DNA of 61,398 bases from Rhodanobacter sp. (GCA_030148505.1 JASBTI010000023.1:1-61398), one strand, 5' to 3'; shown: positions 28,306-37,740, counted from the stretch's first letter. Notes: a model not told the origin generated them from the sequence alone. Numbers and translations are program-made.

Positions 28306-29448
28306 ATGACGAAAAGCAAGCTTCCAAAAGTCGGAACCACCATCTTCAGTGTCATGAGCCAGCTGGCAGCGGAACACGAGGCAGTCAATCTGGGGCAGGG
28401 CTTTCCTGATTTCGAGCCGCCCCAGGTACTGCGCGACGCGCTGAACCGGGCCATGAACGACGGTCGCAATCAATATGCGGCGATGGCGGGGACCGCCGCG
28501 CTGCGCGAGCAGATCGCGCTGAAGACCGAGCGCCTGTACGGGCACAAGGTCGATGTCGACAGTGAAATCACCGTCACCTCCGGTGCCACCGAGGCGCTTT
28601 TTGCCGCCATCGCGGCCACGGTGCGTGCGGGCGAAGAGGTGATCGTGTTCGATCCGGCCTACGACTGCTACGAGCCGGCGATCGAACTTCAGGGCGCGCG
28701 GGCGGTGCACATTCCGCTGGACGCACCGAACTTCGCCATCGACTGGCAACGCGTGCGCGACGCGATCACGCCGAAGACGCGGATGATCCTGATCAACAGC
28801 CCGCACAATCCTACCGGCGCAGTGTTGTCGGCTTCGGACCTGGATGCGCTGGCGGCGATCGTGCGCCATACCGACATGGTGGTGCTCTCGGACGAAGTCT
28901 ATGAACATATCGTCTACGACGGCACCGTTCATCAAAGTGTGCTGCGCCATGCGGAACTGGCCGCCCGCAGTATCGTGGTCTCCTCGTTTGGTAAGACTTT
29001 TCACTGCACGGGCTGGAAAGTGGGCTATGCGGTGGCCCCCAAGGCGTTGTCAGCCGAGTTTCGCAAGGTGCATCAATACCTGACGTTTTGCACCTTTCAT
29101 CCGGCGCAGGCCGCATTTGCCGAAGTGCTGGCCAGTCATCCCGAGCACTATCTCCAGTTGTCGTCTTTCTACCAGGCCAAGCGCGATCGATTCCGCACCC
29201 TGCTGGCACCGTCGCGTTTCAAGCTGCTGGATGTGGCGGGGGGATATTTCCAGCTGGTCGATTACGCGGCGATCCGTGACGAAGACGATCTCGCCTTCAG
29301 TCGCTGGCTGGTGGAGCACGGTGGGGTAGCGGCGGTTCCGCTGACCCCCTTTCACGAAAAGGCCCCCGGTACGCGCTTGCTGCGGCTTTGCTTTGCCAAG
29401 AGCGATGCCACCTTGGCGGCGGCGGCAGAAAGGTTGTGCGCACTGTGA
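28306..29448 (+). CDS. Methionine aminotransferase (YbdL-type, class I)
   Basis: The protein has 380 residues. It is a PLP fold-type I aminotransferase with GFPDFEPP near the start, NSPHNPTGAV, DEVYEHIVYDG and the PLP lysine in SFGKTFHCTGWKVGY. YbdL-type enzymes transaminate 4-methylthio-2-oxobutyrate to methionine, the last step of methionine salvage. Its GTG/TGA overlap with the next gene, an omega-amidase, fits the glutamine transaminase/omega-amidase pathway: glutamine gives 2-oxoglutaramate, which the amidase removes. The pairing strengthens the assignment; the exact amino donor is inferred. Confidence 0.85.
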   Translation: MTKSKLPKVGTTIFSVMSQLAAEHEAVNLGQGFPDFEPPQVLRDALNRAMNDGRNQYAAMAGTAALREQIALKTERLYGHKVDVDSEITVTSGATEALFAAIAATVRAGEEVIVFDPAYDCYEPAIELQGARAVHIPLDAPNFAIDWQRVRDAITPKTRMILINSPHNPTGAVLSASDLDALAAIVRHTDMVVLSDEVYEHIVYDGTVHQSVLRHAELAARSIVVSSFGKTFHCTGWKVGYAVAPKALSAEFRKVHQYLTFCTFHPAQAAFAEVLASHPEHYLQLSSFYQAKRDRFRTLLAPSRFKLLDVAGGYFQLVDYAAIRDEDDLAFSRWLVEHGGVAAVPLTPFHEKAPGTRLLRLCFAKSDATLAAAAERLCAL

Positions 29449-30266
29449 GCGCACCGGCATCCAAGCTGCAGGTATTGCAGGTCACCCTGATTCAGGGTGC
29501 AACGCGCTGGCACGACGCCCCGGCCAATCGTGACTATTACGGTACCTTGATACGGCAGGCGGAGGCCAGCGATCTGATCGTATTGCCGGAAACCTTTTTG
29601 TCCGGCTTCAGCAATGATACCCACGCCAGTGCCGAGACCATGGACGGTGAGGGCGTGGCCTGGTTGCGGGCGCTGGCGGGGGAGGTGGGTGCGGTGATCT
29701 GCGGCAGCCTGGCGATCCGCGAGAAAGGTGTCGTCTACAACCGGTTGTTGTGGGTACGGCCGGATGGCAGCTGCCTGCAATACGATAAACGCCACCTGTT
29801 TCGCATGGCCGGAGAACATACCCGTTACGGCGGCGGCACCGAACGGCTGATTGTCGAGCTGAAGGGCTGGCGGATTCTGCCGCAGGTTTGCTACGACCTG
29901 CGTTTTCCGGTGTGGTTGCGCAATCGACGCCTGGCCGAGGCGGGCGCCGGCATGGAGTACGACCTGGCCTTGTTTGTGGCCAACTGGCCGGCACCACGGC
30001 GTCAACCATGGCGCACCCTGCTGCGGGCGCGGGCGATTGAAAACCTGAGCTATGTGATCGGGGTGAACCGGGTCGGCATGGACGGCAATGACATTGCCTA
30101 TGCGGGCGACAGTGCGGTGATCGACCCGGTCGGTGAGCCGTTGCTCGAATGCGGTATGCAGGAGCAGGTGGTGACGGTGCGGGTCGACCCGCAGCCCTTG
30201 TTGGCGCATCGGGAACGGTTTCCGGCATGGATGGACGCGGACGCGTTTTCTCTCGATCCGGGTTGA
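29445..30266 (+). CDS. Omega-amidase / carbon-nitrogen hydrolase YafV
   Basis: The protein has 273 residues of the nitrilase fold. The catalytic triad is visible as Glu in VLPETFLSGF, Lys in YDKRHLFRM and Cys in PQVCYDLRFP. The family includes Nit2/YafV, which hydrolyses 2-oxoglutaramate and 2-oxosuccinamate. GTG 29445 overlaps the aminotransferase stop by 4 bases, so the genes are co-translated and probably act in series. The start codon is GTG; an AAAGG site lies 11 bases upstream. A degenerate REP element follows the stop. Confidence 0.87.
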   Translation: MSAPASKLQVLQVTLIQGATRWHDAPANRDYYGTLIRQAEASDLIVLPETFLSGFSNDTHASAETMDGEGVAWLRALAGEVGAVICGSLAIREKGVVYNRLLWVRPDGSCLQYDKRHLFRMAGEHTRYGGGTERLIVELKGWRILPQVCYDLRFPVWLRNRRLAEAGAGMEYDLALFVANWPAPRRQPWRTLLRARAIENLSYVIGVNRVGMDGNDIAYAGDSAVIDPVGEPLLECGMQEQVVTVRVDPQPLLAHRERFPAWMDADAFSLDPG

Positions 30267-30294
30267 CTATCGCTGACGGTGAGCGAGCGCTGGT

Positions 30295-30362
30295 GGAGCA
30301 CCTTGTGCGCGATGCTTTTATCCGAAGCTTGGCGAAAAGCATTCGCGCGCAGGGTGTGTCCC
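30295..30362. repeat. Degenerate REP-like inverted repeat
   Basis: GGAGCACCTTGTGCGCGATG (continuing CTTTT to 30319) pairs imperfectly with AAAAGCATTCGCGCGCAGGG (from 30335). The left half matches the perfect REP at 22323 except for two missing bases and two substitutions. Like the first copy, it lies between convergent genes. Confidence 0.65.
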
Positions 30363-30389
30363 TAGACGGTGTTTTACGCGTCCGCCAAA

Positions 30390-30737
30390 TCAGAGGATCG
30401 CCAATACCGCTTCCGGCGGACGGCCAATCGCAGCCTTGCCGTTGGCCACCACGATCGGGCGCTCGATCAGTTTCGGGTGGACGGCCATCGCGGCGATCAG
30501 CGTGGCGTCGCCAAGCGCGCTATCGGACAGCCCCAATGAGCGGTATTCCGCTTCGCTGGCACGCAGCAGTTGGCGCGCCGGCATCTGCAGTTGTTCCAGC
30601 AGCACCACCAGTTCGGCCTCACTGGGCGGCTGGTCGAGGTAGTTGATCACCTCGACATTGCAGCCATGCGCTTCCAGCAGAGCCAGGGTGGCGCGTGACT
30701 TGGAGCATCGAGCGTTGTGATAAATACGTACTGTCAT
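30390..30737 (-). CDS. arsC: ArsC-family arsenate reductase (glutaredoxin type)
   Basis: The protein has 115 residues. The thioredoxin-like start is IYHNARCSKSRATLALLE with the reactive cysteine at residue 11, and HPKLIERPIVVANGKAAIGRP carries the conserved arginine. Family enzymes reduce arsenate with glutathione/glutaredoxin. No arsR, arsB or acr3 gene is near, so it may have a housekeeping role or a different substrate (Spx/YffB-like), which cannot be excluded. Confidence 0.85.
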   Translation of the reverse strand: MTVRIYHNARCSKSRATLALLEAHGCNVEVINYLDQPPSEAELVVLLEQLQMPARQLLRASEAEYRSLGLSDSALGDATLIAAMAVHPKLIERPIVVANGKAAIGRPPEAVLAIL

Positions 30738-30766
30738 CGAAGCAGTTTCCCGAATGACGCGGTGGT

Positions 30767-32176
30767 TCAGCGATTTCCGGAGCGGTCGCCGCCACGCCCC
30801 GGTGGACGTCCACCCGCAGGACGTCCCCGGCCTTGCGGCCGGGCGGCGTTCCCGGGCGACCGCTTGCCGCCTTGTCCCTGCGGCCGTGCGCTCTGGCCCG
30901 GTCGACCGGTCGGTGCCCGGTTGCCGTTGACGCCAGCGCCGCTACCACCACGCGTCCCTGCGGACTTGCCGCCGCGCCGGTTGTTGTTCTTTGCAGCGGT
31001 GGGGCCGCCCCGCGCCTGACCGGGTCGAGCTGTGCCCTCGCGGCTTTCCCCGGCAAACCAGGTGCGCACCGAGGGCAGTTCCTGTCCCGGTGCGACACGC
31101 CGTCCTCGACCGGCGCCGCTACCACGCGTTCCCGCCGCACCTCCACGTTCGGGTCGGACCACATTGCCATTGACTTCAGCGCCGGGACGCCGTCCCGGTT
31201 TGCGGCCGCGCGTGGGCTCGTCGCGGATGCGATCATAGGCACGCAGTTCGCGTCCCTCGTCCTGGGCCCCGGTCCAGGCACCGGCGCTGCCGCGTTCGGG
31301 GCGGTACTCGGTGACATGGCGATTGGCACGACGCTGGTGCAATACGGGACTGAGCGTCAGCACCGGTTGCGCTGCGCCCAGGCCGGTGGCCTGGCGCAGC
31401 TGCTTGACCGCCTCGGGGTCGAGTGTTTCGCAGTCGCCGCGACGCAGTCCGCGCGGCAGTTCGATTCGACCGTAGCGGATACGCTTGAGCCGGCTGACCA
31501 GAAAACCTTGCGAGTCCCACAGGCGTCGAACTTCGCGGTTGCGACCCTCACGGATCACCACGCGGAACCAGCTGTGACTGCCGCCGCGGCTGATCACCGC
31601 GATTTCGTCGAAGCGGGCAGGCCCGTCGTCGAGTACCACGCCGGCCTTGAGCTTCTCGATGATCTCGTCCGGTACTTCGCCATGTACGCGGCAAAGGTAT
31701 TCACGTTCCAGCCCACTCTTGGGATGCATCAGCGCATTGGCCAGCTCGCCATCAGTAGTGAGCAGCAACAGGCCGGTGGTATTGATATCCAGCCGGCCGA
31801 CTGCGACCCAGCGCGCGCCCTTGATATGCGGCAGTTGTTCGAAAACGGTAGGGCGACCCTCTGGGTCGTCACGGGTGGTCAGCACCCCTTCGGGCTTGTG
31901 ATAGACCAGCACCTCGGTGTCATCGCGACTGTCGGTAGCCACCACGAATTGCTTGCCATCCAGCACCACGCGGTCACCGGCATGCACGCTGGTGCCGATT
32001 TCCGCCGGGTTGCCGTTCAGCTCGACTTCGCCGGCTTGGATACGTTGTTCCAGCATGCGGCGGGAGCCGAGACCGGCGTTGGCAAGCACTTTGTGCAGGC
32101 GCTCTTCGAGAGCTGCCTCGGTTTCGCTGCGCGGTTCGCGTTTGAGGGATAGTACGGTTTTATGCGGCGCAGTCAT
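30767..32176 (-). CDS. rluB: Ribosomal large subunit pseudouridine synthase RluB with basic tail
   Basis: RluB makes pseudouridine 2605 in 23S rRNA. An S4 domain (about 25-70, RLHKVLANAGLGSRRMLEQR) precedes the RsuA/RluB catalytic domain with the Asp in GRLDINTTGLLLLT and GRNREVRRLWDSQGFLVSRL. Residues 271-469 are a low-complexity Arg/Gly/Pro-rich tail, far longer than the 291-residue E. coli protein. The ATG overlaps the scpB stop by 4 bases. The tail probably binds RNA (inference). Confidence 0.92.
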   Translation of the reverse strand: MTAPHKTVLSLKREPRSETEAALEERLHKVLANAGLGSRRMLEQRIQAGEVELNGNPAEIGTSVHAGDRVVLDGKQFVVATDSRDDTEVLVYHKPEGVLTTRDDPEGRPTVFEQLPHIKGARWVAVGRLDINTTGLLLLTTDGELANALMHPKSGLEREYLCRVHGEVPDEIIEKLKAGVVLDDGPARFDEIAVISRGGSHSWFRVVIREGRNREVRRLWDSQGFLVSRLKRIRYGRIELPRGLRRGDCETLDPEAVKQLRQATGLGAAQPVLTLSPVLHQRRANRHVTEYRPERGSAGAWTGAQDEGRELRAYDRIRDEPTRGRKPGRRPGAEVNGNVVRPERGGAAGTRGSGAGRGRRVAPGQELPSVRTWFAGESREGTARPGQARGGPTAAKNNNRRGGKSAGTRGGSGAGVNGNRAPTGRPGQSARPQGQGGKRSPGNAARPQGRGRPAGGRPPGRGGDRSGNR

Positions 32177-33003
32177 GCGCGGTACTCCTTGGTGTCTTGC
32201 GGGGCAACGTCGGGTTCGACGTCGGCCGGGTTCGCTGCCTCATCGACAGTGGTTGTCATGGTTCCGGCGAGGGAAAGCTCGTCGAGAGCGCCGGGGTTGT
32301 GGGTGTCCGCGGACGCTGTTGTCCGGTTGTTTCCTGGGTAATCGGCTTCGCTGGCGACCTGCACTTCGCTGATGGCCATGACGCCATCGATGCCCTTTTC
32401 GGATTCGGGGTCGATCGGCAAATCCCGGCCTGGCGGTACCGACAGCGGCTCCTGTTCGAAGCGCATCTGCGGGTCTTCCATATCGCGAACTTCGGACAGC
32501 GGTGGCAATTGATCCAGCGATTTCAGGTTGAAGTAATCGAGAAAGGCCCGGGTGGTGCCAAATAGGGCCGGTTTGCCAGGAACGTCGCGGTAGCCCACGA
32601 CGCGGATCCATTCACGCTCTTCCATCGTCTTGATGATATTCGATGACACCACCACGCCACGGATTTGTTCAATCTCCGGTCGGGTAATCGGTTGACGATA
32701 GGCGATCAGTGCCAGGGTTTCCAGCAGGGCCCGGGAATAGCGACTAGGTTTTTCCGTCCACATCCGCGAGATCCACGGATGCACGTCCTGTCGCACCTGG
32801 TAGCGAAAGCCCGAGGCAACCTCCTTGAGTTCGATCCCGCGGCCGGCGCAATCGTCGGTCAAGGCTTCCAGCGCCTTGGCAATCTGTTCGCGCCCGACTT
32901 CTTCGGTCTCGGCAAACAGGTCACCCAGTTGATTGGGGGTCATGGGCTGGCTGGAGGCCAGCAGGGCAGCCTCAATGATGGCTTTGAGTTGGTCGATCTG
33001 CAT
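32173..33003 (-). CDS. scpB: Chromosome segregation/condensation protein ScpB
   Basis: ScpB is a winged-helix dimer that binds the ScpA kleisin in the SMC condensin complex. It has 276 residues. Conserved segments are ETLALIAYRQPITRPEIEQI (WHD 2), VVSSNIIKTMEEREWI and GKPALFGTTRAFLDYFNL. Residues beyond 190 are an acidic, family-variable tail. It lies between scpA and rluB, a common scpA-scpB-rluB order in proteobacteria. Confidence 0.93.
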   Translation of the reverse strand: MQIDQLKAIIEAALLASSQPMTPNQLGDLFAETEEVGREQIAKALEALTDDCAGRGIELKEVASGFRYQVRQDVHPWISRMWTEKPSRYSRALLETLALIAYRQPITRPEIEQIRGVVVSSNIIKTMEEREWIRVVGYRDVPGKPALFGTTRAFLDYFNLKSLDQLPPLSEVRDMEDPQMRFEQEPLSVPPGRDLPIDPESEKGIDGVMAISEVQVASEADYPGNNRTTASADTHNPGALDELSLAGTMTTTVDEAANPADVEPDVAPQDTKEYRA

Positions 33004-33038
33004 GGGTCTTGGTCGGATGCCGATTCAGTATGTGGCGT

Positions 33039-33971
33039 TCACGGTGAAGACGATCCAATGGTATTCGATTCGTCTGCGGGCACGGATTCCGTCGGCGTAT
33101 CGACGGTCTCTTCGGGGTGTGCTGTCTTCGCTTTCAGGTAGATCGGGGCCAGGGGCGCTTCCTGGACGATTTCCACCAACATCTCCTTGGCCAGCTCGAG
33201 CATGGCGAGGAAGGTCACTACGACGCCAAGTCGCCCCTCGCTGACGTCGAACAGGTTTTCGAAGCGCTGGAAGTTCTGGTCGTCCAGTCGACTCAGCAGC
33301 TCCCCCATGCGCTGGCGCACGCTCAACGCCTCGCGCTTGATCGCATGATGTCCGAACAGTTCAGCCCGGTGCATCACATCCTTCAGTGCCAGAAGCAGCT
33401 CTTGCAGCTCGAGCGGTGGCGGCAGCCGGATGACCTGGCGGTCGCCTACTTCGGCATGTACCACGACGGTGTCGCGCTCAATCCGCGGCAGCGCTTCGAT
33501 ATCTTCCGCCGCCCGCTTGAACCGTTCATATTCCTGCAGGCGTCGTACCAGTTCCGCGCGGGGATCATCTTCCTGATTTTCCTCGGCAGGTGGCCGAGGC
33601 AACAGCAACCGAGATTTGATCTCTGCCAGGATCGCGGCCATCAGCAGATATTCCGCCGCCAGTTCCAGTCGCATCACATCTTGCATAAGCTCGATGTAGC
33701 TCATGTACTGCCGGGTAATCTCGGCAACCGGGATGTCCAGAATGTCCAGGTTCTGCCGCCTGATCAAGTACAGCAGTAGATCCAGTGGTCCCTCGAAAGA
33801 CTCGAGAATGACTTCGAGCGCATCCGGTGGAATGTACAAGTCCTGCGGCATCTGCAATAACGGTGCACCGCGCACGATCGCAAGCGGCATTTCCTGCTGC
33901 TGCGGCACCGCCGCAAAGGCGTCCGGTACCGCGTTGACCAGACTCTCGGACTGAACTGGCTCAGTGCTCAT
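33039..33971 (-). CDS. scpA: Chromosome segregation/condensation protein ScpA (kleisin)
   Basis: ScpA bridges SMC heads. It has 310 residues. The N-terminal SMC-binding part reads LESFEGPLDLLLYLIRRQNL, followed by VAEITRQYMSYIELMQ, and the C-terminal winged helix contains TFLAMLELAKEMLVEIVQEA. ATG 33971 is used because the longer frame starts with TTG and adds no conserved residues; neither has a good ribosome binding site. It lies 35 bases upstream of scpB. Confidence 0.92.
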   Translation of the reverse strand: MSTEPVQSESLVNAVPDAFAAVPQQQEMPLAIVRGAPLLQMPQDLYIPPDALEVILESFEGPLDLLLYLIRRQNLDILDIPVAEITRQYMSYIELMQDVMRLELAAEYLLMAAILAEIKSRLLLPRPPAEENQEDDPRAELVRRLQEYERFKRAAEDIEALPRIERDTVVVHAEVGDRQVIRLPPPLELQELLLALKDVMHRAELFGHHAIKREALSVRQRMGELLSRLDDQNFQRFENLFDVSEGRLGVVVTFLAMLELAKEMLVEIVQEAPLAPIYLKAKTAHPEETVDTPTESVPADESNTIGSSSP

Positions 33972-35003
33972 CAATGCATGTCGTCGGGCCGCTTCTAGCG
34001 GCTGCAAGTGCGTTCAAAACGAGCGGAACGGCTTCAGCACCGGCGATTGCCGGGGAACGTCCGCACTCGAAACGTAGCGGTTAGGCAACGTTTCCGGATA
34101 CCACCTTCACATCCAGCGGACCGGGCGCTTCAGACGCCATCGGTCCTTGCGGGCATGATGAAACCGCTCACTGGCGGTTCGGTCAGGCGTGCCGCAGGTG
34201 ACTTCGCGCATGTCGGCCCAAGGCGCCGGCCGGACCAGACTTCACGCTGACGAGGACGGCAGCAACGGCATGGTCTGCGCAATAGGTCGGAAATGCATCA
34301 AGCGGGCCGTTCGCGCTGCAGTAACGGGCTGGCAGGCGTGTTGTCGGGCATCGCGTAGTTTGGAGAGTAACGGTTGCCTGTCGACAAGTCCAGCTGTGCA
34401 TCCCTGATCCGGTGGATACACTTATACCGAATTTTATGCTGCCAACGGAATGAATACGCACGGCGATGGCCGGTGGGTTGAGGGCGGTCGGATATGCCAC
34501 GTTGCCCCAACGGCATGCGGCGGCTTTATGTGGCACGAACGAGGTAGCGCGCGGGATGTGACCTAAAATGTCCGTCAGATACTTCCCGCGGCAGGGGCCG
34601 GCCGGGAATCCGGAGGACAGTTTGAACACAGGGTCCGTCAGGAAGGACGGTGTCTGGGGGAGGGGGCGATCTGCCAGCAAACGGTAATCAGTGGTCGATA
34701 GAGGCCGCGCCGGGCACGGTGAAAGGTCGCCGTCCTGGTGGCTGTCATCCCCTGCAGTACCGGTTGGCATGGGTGGCACATTGTTTGCTTGACCCCTTAG
34801 CGAGTGCGGCAACACAGACTGTCTTGAGACAGATCGGTAGTCGCTGGAAAGAGTAGAAAAGCCTTGATGCTAGCGGGAACTGCACGGTGCCGTGCCGCTC
34901 CGGTCCACGATGTTGGGCAACGGCATTTCAGGTCAGCTTCAAAATGATCGCGCCGGGCGGCTTTGCCAAGGGCAAACGCATCTGTTGAGGGACGGGACCA
35001 CGA
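33972..35003. other. About 1 kb without a recognised gene (scpA to PilZ gene)
   Basis: No frame here has family features; the longest (a 210-codon leftward frame) looks random. Structures seen are a hairpin AACCGC-TCACTG-GCGGTT (34162-34179), TTCCCG/CGGGAA (34583-34608), CCGTC/GACGG (34635-34650) and CTGTCT-TG-AGACAG (34819-34832). The block 34560-34870 has several hairpins and could be a leader of the PilZ gene or an sRNA. Possible decayed coding sequence. Candidate only. Confidence 0.4.
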
Positions 35004-35372
35004 ATGACGATTGAAGAAAAAAGACGGACTACGGACATGCCGGAACGGCTTCGACCTGCGCGCATGCAGATCGAAACAACGGTACTGATGAGCCACCGCA
35101 GTGAATCCCATCCGACCGAATTGGTGGATATATCCGCTACGGGGGCGATGCTTCGACGCCCTCTGGGTTGGTCGGGTGAAGTGGGGCAGCGTTGGGTACT
35201 CGACATGATTTTCGGCAACAACCTGCATATTCATCTGGAGGCTGTAGTGGCCAGGATCTCCGATCACGACATCGGCTTCAGCTACAGTCATATACCCGAA
35301 GACAAGCAAGTACCGTTATGGAACTTGCTCGGTGGCTATGCCGATATCCTGGAGTATTGGAAGGAGGGTTAA
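35004..35372 (+). CDS. PilZ-domain protein
   Basis: The protein has 122 residues. The PilZ core is VDISATGAML (about residues 42-51), and a basic RLRPAR segment precedes it (15-20), spaced differently from the RxxxR motif of known c-di-GMP binders. The beta-barrel segments HIHLEAVVARISDHDIGFSY follow. A c-di-GMP role is therefore plausible but not certain. It lacks a signal peptide. ATG 35004 is the first start; ATG 35037 would remove 11 residues. It converges on fadD. Confidence 0.7.
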   Translation: MTIEEKRRTTDMPERLRPARMQIETTVLMSHRSESHPTELVDISATGAMLRRPLGWSGEVGQRWVLDMIFGNNLHIHLEAVVARISDHDIGFSYSHIPEDKQVPLWNLLGGYADILEYWKEG

Positions 35373-35412
35373 GCCAGCCCTGTCCCCGGATGTGTTGCCG
35401 CAAGGGCAATTT

Positions 35413-37095
35413 TCAGGTCCCTGTCTTGTACTCGGTGCGTAGTTCCCGTCGTAGGATCTTGCCCACATTGCTCTTAGGTAGCTCGGTGCGAAACTCGATT
35501 TCCCGGGGACGCTTGTAACCGGTCAGGTTCTCCCGGCAGAACAGCTTGAGCGTCTCCTCGTCCAGCTTCGGGTCCTTGCGCACGACATAGAGCTTGACGA
35601 CTTCACCGGAGTGTTCGTCCGGGATTCCGACGGCAGCCACTTCGAGCACACCGGGGTGTTGCATCACCGTGTCCTCGATCTCATTCGGGTACACATTGAA
35701 GCCCGAGACGAGAATCATGTCCTTCTTGCGGTCGACGATGTAGAAGTAGCCGTTTTCATCCATTCGGGCGATATCGCCGGTATGCAGCCAGCCGTCGTCG
35801 CCCAGGACCTTGGCCGTTTCGTCCGGGCGTTGCCAATAGCCTTTCATCACCTGCGGCCCACGGACCATCAGCTCACCGATTTCGCCGGGTGGCAGCGGCA
35901 CGCCTTCCTCTGACCAGATCGCCACATCGGTAGAGGGTATCGGCAAGCCAATCGCGCCGTTGTAATCCTTCAGGTCCAGTGGATTGATACACACCGCCGG
36001 CGAGGTTTCAGTGAGTCCGTAGGCCTCGGCAAGCGTACATCCAGTGACCTTCTTCCAGCGCTCGGCAACAGCACGCTGCACGGCCATGCCGCCCCCCAGG
36101 GTCAGGTGCAGCCGTGAAAAATCCAGATCGGCAAATCCGGGTGTGTTGAGCAGGCCGTTGAATAGCGTGTTGACGCCGGTAATCGCGGTAAACCCTGATC
36201 CCTTCAGCTCCTTGACAAAGCCCGGCATGTCGCGCGGATTGGTGATCAGCAGATTGAGCCCGCCCAGGTTCATGAAATTGAGACAGTTAGCCGTCAGCGA
36301 AAAGATATGATAGAGGGGCAGTGCGGTAACGACGACTTCTTCACCCTGTCTCGCATGGGTGCCGATCCACGCGCCAGCCTGCAGCATGTTTGCAATCATG
36401 TTGCCGTGGGACAGCATGGCTCCCTTGGCCACCCCGGTGGTGCCACCGGTGTACTGCAGGAACGCGATATCCTCATGATTCAGCGCGACGGACGACGGCT
36501 CATGCGCTGCGCCCAGGGTCAGCGCAGCGCGAAAGCGCACGGCCTGGGGAAGCTGGAAAGGGGGCACCATCTTCTTGATGTGTTTGATCGCAAAATTCAT
36601 CAGCGCGCCCTTGGCGAAACCCAGCAGGTCGCCCAGCGCGGTTGTCACGATGAACTCCACGGGGGTCTTGGCGAGAACCTGCTCAAGGGTGGCGGCAAAA
36701 TTGTCCAGCACCACGATAGCCCTGGCGCCGGAGTCTTCCAGCTGGTGCTGGAGTTCGCGCGCGGTATATAGGGGGTTGGTGTTGACTACCGTCAACCCTG
36801 CACGCAAGGCACCGAACAGCGCGACCGGATACTGCAACACATTGGGCATCATGATCGCGATGCGGTCGCCTCTGCCGAGTTTCAGCACGCCGGTGAGATA
36901 GCCGGCGAAATGACGACTCATCTCGTCGATCTGCCCATAACTCAAGCGTTGTCCGAAATTGGCAAAAGCCGGTCTGTCGCGATAACGTCCGAATGCTTCC
37001 TCCAGAACCGCTGGCACCGAAACGTATTGGTTGATATCAATCTTTTCGGCAACGTTTTCCGGGTAGTGATCCAGCCACGGACGTTCAATGCTCAT
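35413..37095 (-). CDS. fadD: Long-chain fatty-acid-CoA ligase FadD
   Basis: FadD activates fatty acids with ATP and CoA for beta-oxidation. It has 560 residues. The AMP-binding motif is [16 protein letters not shown], and [11 protein letters not shown] and [20 protein letters not shown] mark the adenylation and linker motifs; the C-terminal lysine is in [11 protein letters not shown]. It matches the E. coli FadD class rather than short-chain ligases. The gene diverges from a small lipoprotein gene. Confidence 0.92.
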   Translation of the reverse strand: MSIERPWLDHYPENVAEKIDINQYVSVPAVLEEAFGRYRDRPAFANFGQRLSYGQIDEMSRHFAGYLTGVLKLGRGDRIAIMMPNVLQYPVALFGALRAGLTVVNTNPLYTARELQHQLEDSGARAIVVLDNFAATLEQVLAKTPVEFIVTTALGDLLGFAKGALMNFAIKHIKKMVPPFQLPQAVRFRAALTLGAAHEPSSVALNHEDIAFLQYTGGTTGVAKGAMLSHGNMIANMLQAGAWIGTHARQGEEVVVTALPLYHIFSLTANCLNFMNLGGLNLLITNPRDMPGFVKELKGSGFTAITGVNTLFNGLLNTPGFADLDFSRLHLTLGGGMAVQRAVAERWKKVTGCTLAEAYGLTETSPAVCINPLDLKDYNGAIGLPIPSTDVAIWSEEGVPLPPGEIGELMVRGPQVMKGYWQRPDETAKVLGDDGWLHTGDIARMDENGYFYIVDRKKDMILVSGFNVYPNEIEDTVMQHPGVLEVAAVGIPDEHSGEVVKLYVVRKDPKLDEETLKLFCRENLTGYKRPREIEFRTELPKSNVGKILRRELRTEYKTGT

Positions 37096-37245
37096 GCTCG
37101 GGTTCCCTGTTTGTGATCACGTTGCCGATGGTCACGAGTTGATCTGAACGGACGATGCCGACAGCATCAACGGTAGGCCATGCTTGAACTTCATTGGAGC
37201 ATACGCGCGCGTACAGCAGCAAGCCGTTACGAGGAGACCGACGTG

Positions 37246-37695
37246 ATGACACGATTCCCGCTTCGAGGCCTGGCGTGGCTCCCAGTTCTAATGTCTGCGT
37301 GTGTCCTGGTGGCATGTCGGCACACGCCTGACGAGGTGCAGGTGCGTGAGTCGATCGCGGCCGTGGCGGAGGCGGCGCAGGAGGTCGATGCAAGCGGCGT
37401 GGTGGCACCGCTCAGCAGGGATTTCGACGGCAATAGCGGTGAGCTGGATCGGTCGACCTTGGGCAATATGATCCGGCTGCTGCGGCTGCGTGGCGAAACC
37501 GTGGGCGTGACCATGGGGCCGGTCGCCATCGAGCCCCGGGGCGAGCGGATGGTGGCGACCTTCGTCGTTACCCTGACCCGCCGCGGCAGGCGACTGCTAC
37601 CTGATCGATGGGGGGTATACCGAGTCCAGACAGCCTGGCGCAAGGAGAACGGGACGTGGCATTGCTATTCGGCAAGCTGGAAGCAACCCCTCTAG
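37246..37695 (+). CDS. Small lipoprotein, NTF2-like domain suspected
   Basis: The protein has 149 residues and a lipobox LVAC ending the signal MTRFPLRGLAWLPVLMSAC. The mature part (VRESIAAVAEAAQEVDASGV early, and VYRVQTAWRKENGTWHCYSA late) has the shape of a SnoaL/NTF2-like fold, in which the W and Y of the last strands are typical. Function unknown. ATG 37246 has GAGGAG 7 bases upstream. The start is shared with an in-frame GTG. It diverges from fadD and converges on acnA. Confidence 0.72.
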   Translation: MTRFPLRGLAWLPVLMSACVLVACRHTPDEVQVRESIAAVAEAAQEVDASGVVAPLSRDFDGNSGELDRSTLGNMIRLLRLRGETVGVTMGPVAIEPRGERMVATFVVTLTRRGRRLLPDRWGVYRVQTAWRKENGTWHCYSASWKQPL

Positions 37696-37740
37696 GTTTT
37701 CGATGGCCCTGGCGATTTTCGGGCGCTCCCCTACAAACGA

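Noticed and set aside
27238..29004. 588-codon leftward open frame antisense to the LysR and aminotransferase genes
   Set aside because: It lies wholly opposite two well-recognised genes, has no family features, and is explained by high-GC codon bias.
30390..30737. Arsenic resistance operon
   Set aside because: arsC stands alone; no arsR, arsB or acr3 is near.
34183..34815. 210-codon leftward open frame in the gene-free region
   Set aside because: Composition looks random, with no motif, no signal peptide and no ribosome binding site, though it lies in otherwise empty DNA.
34560..34870. RNase P RNA, tmRNA, 6S RNA or GEMM riboswitch
   Set aside because: None of the conserved sequence blocks of these RNAs was found; only generic hairpins are visible.
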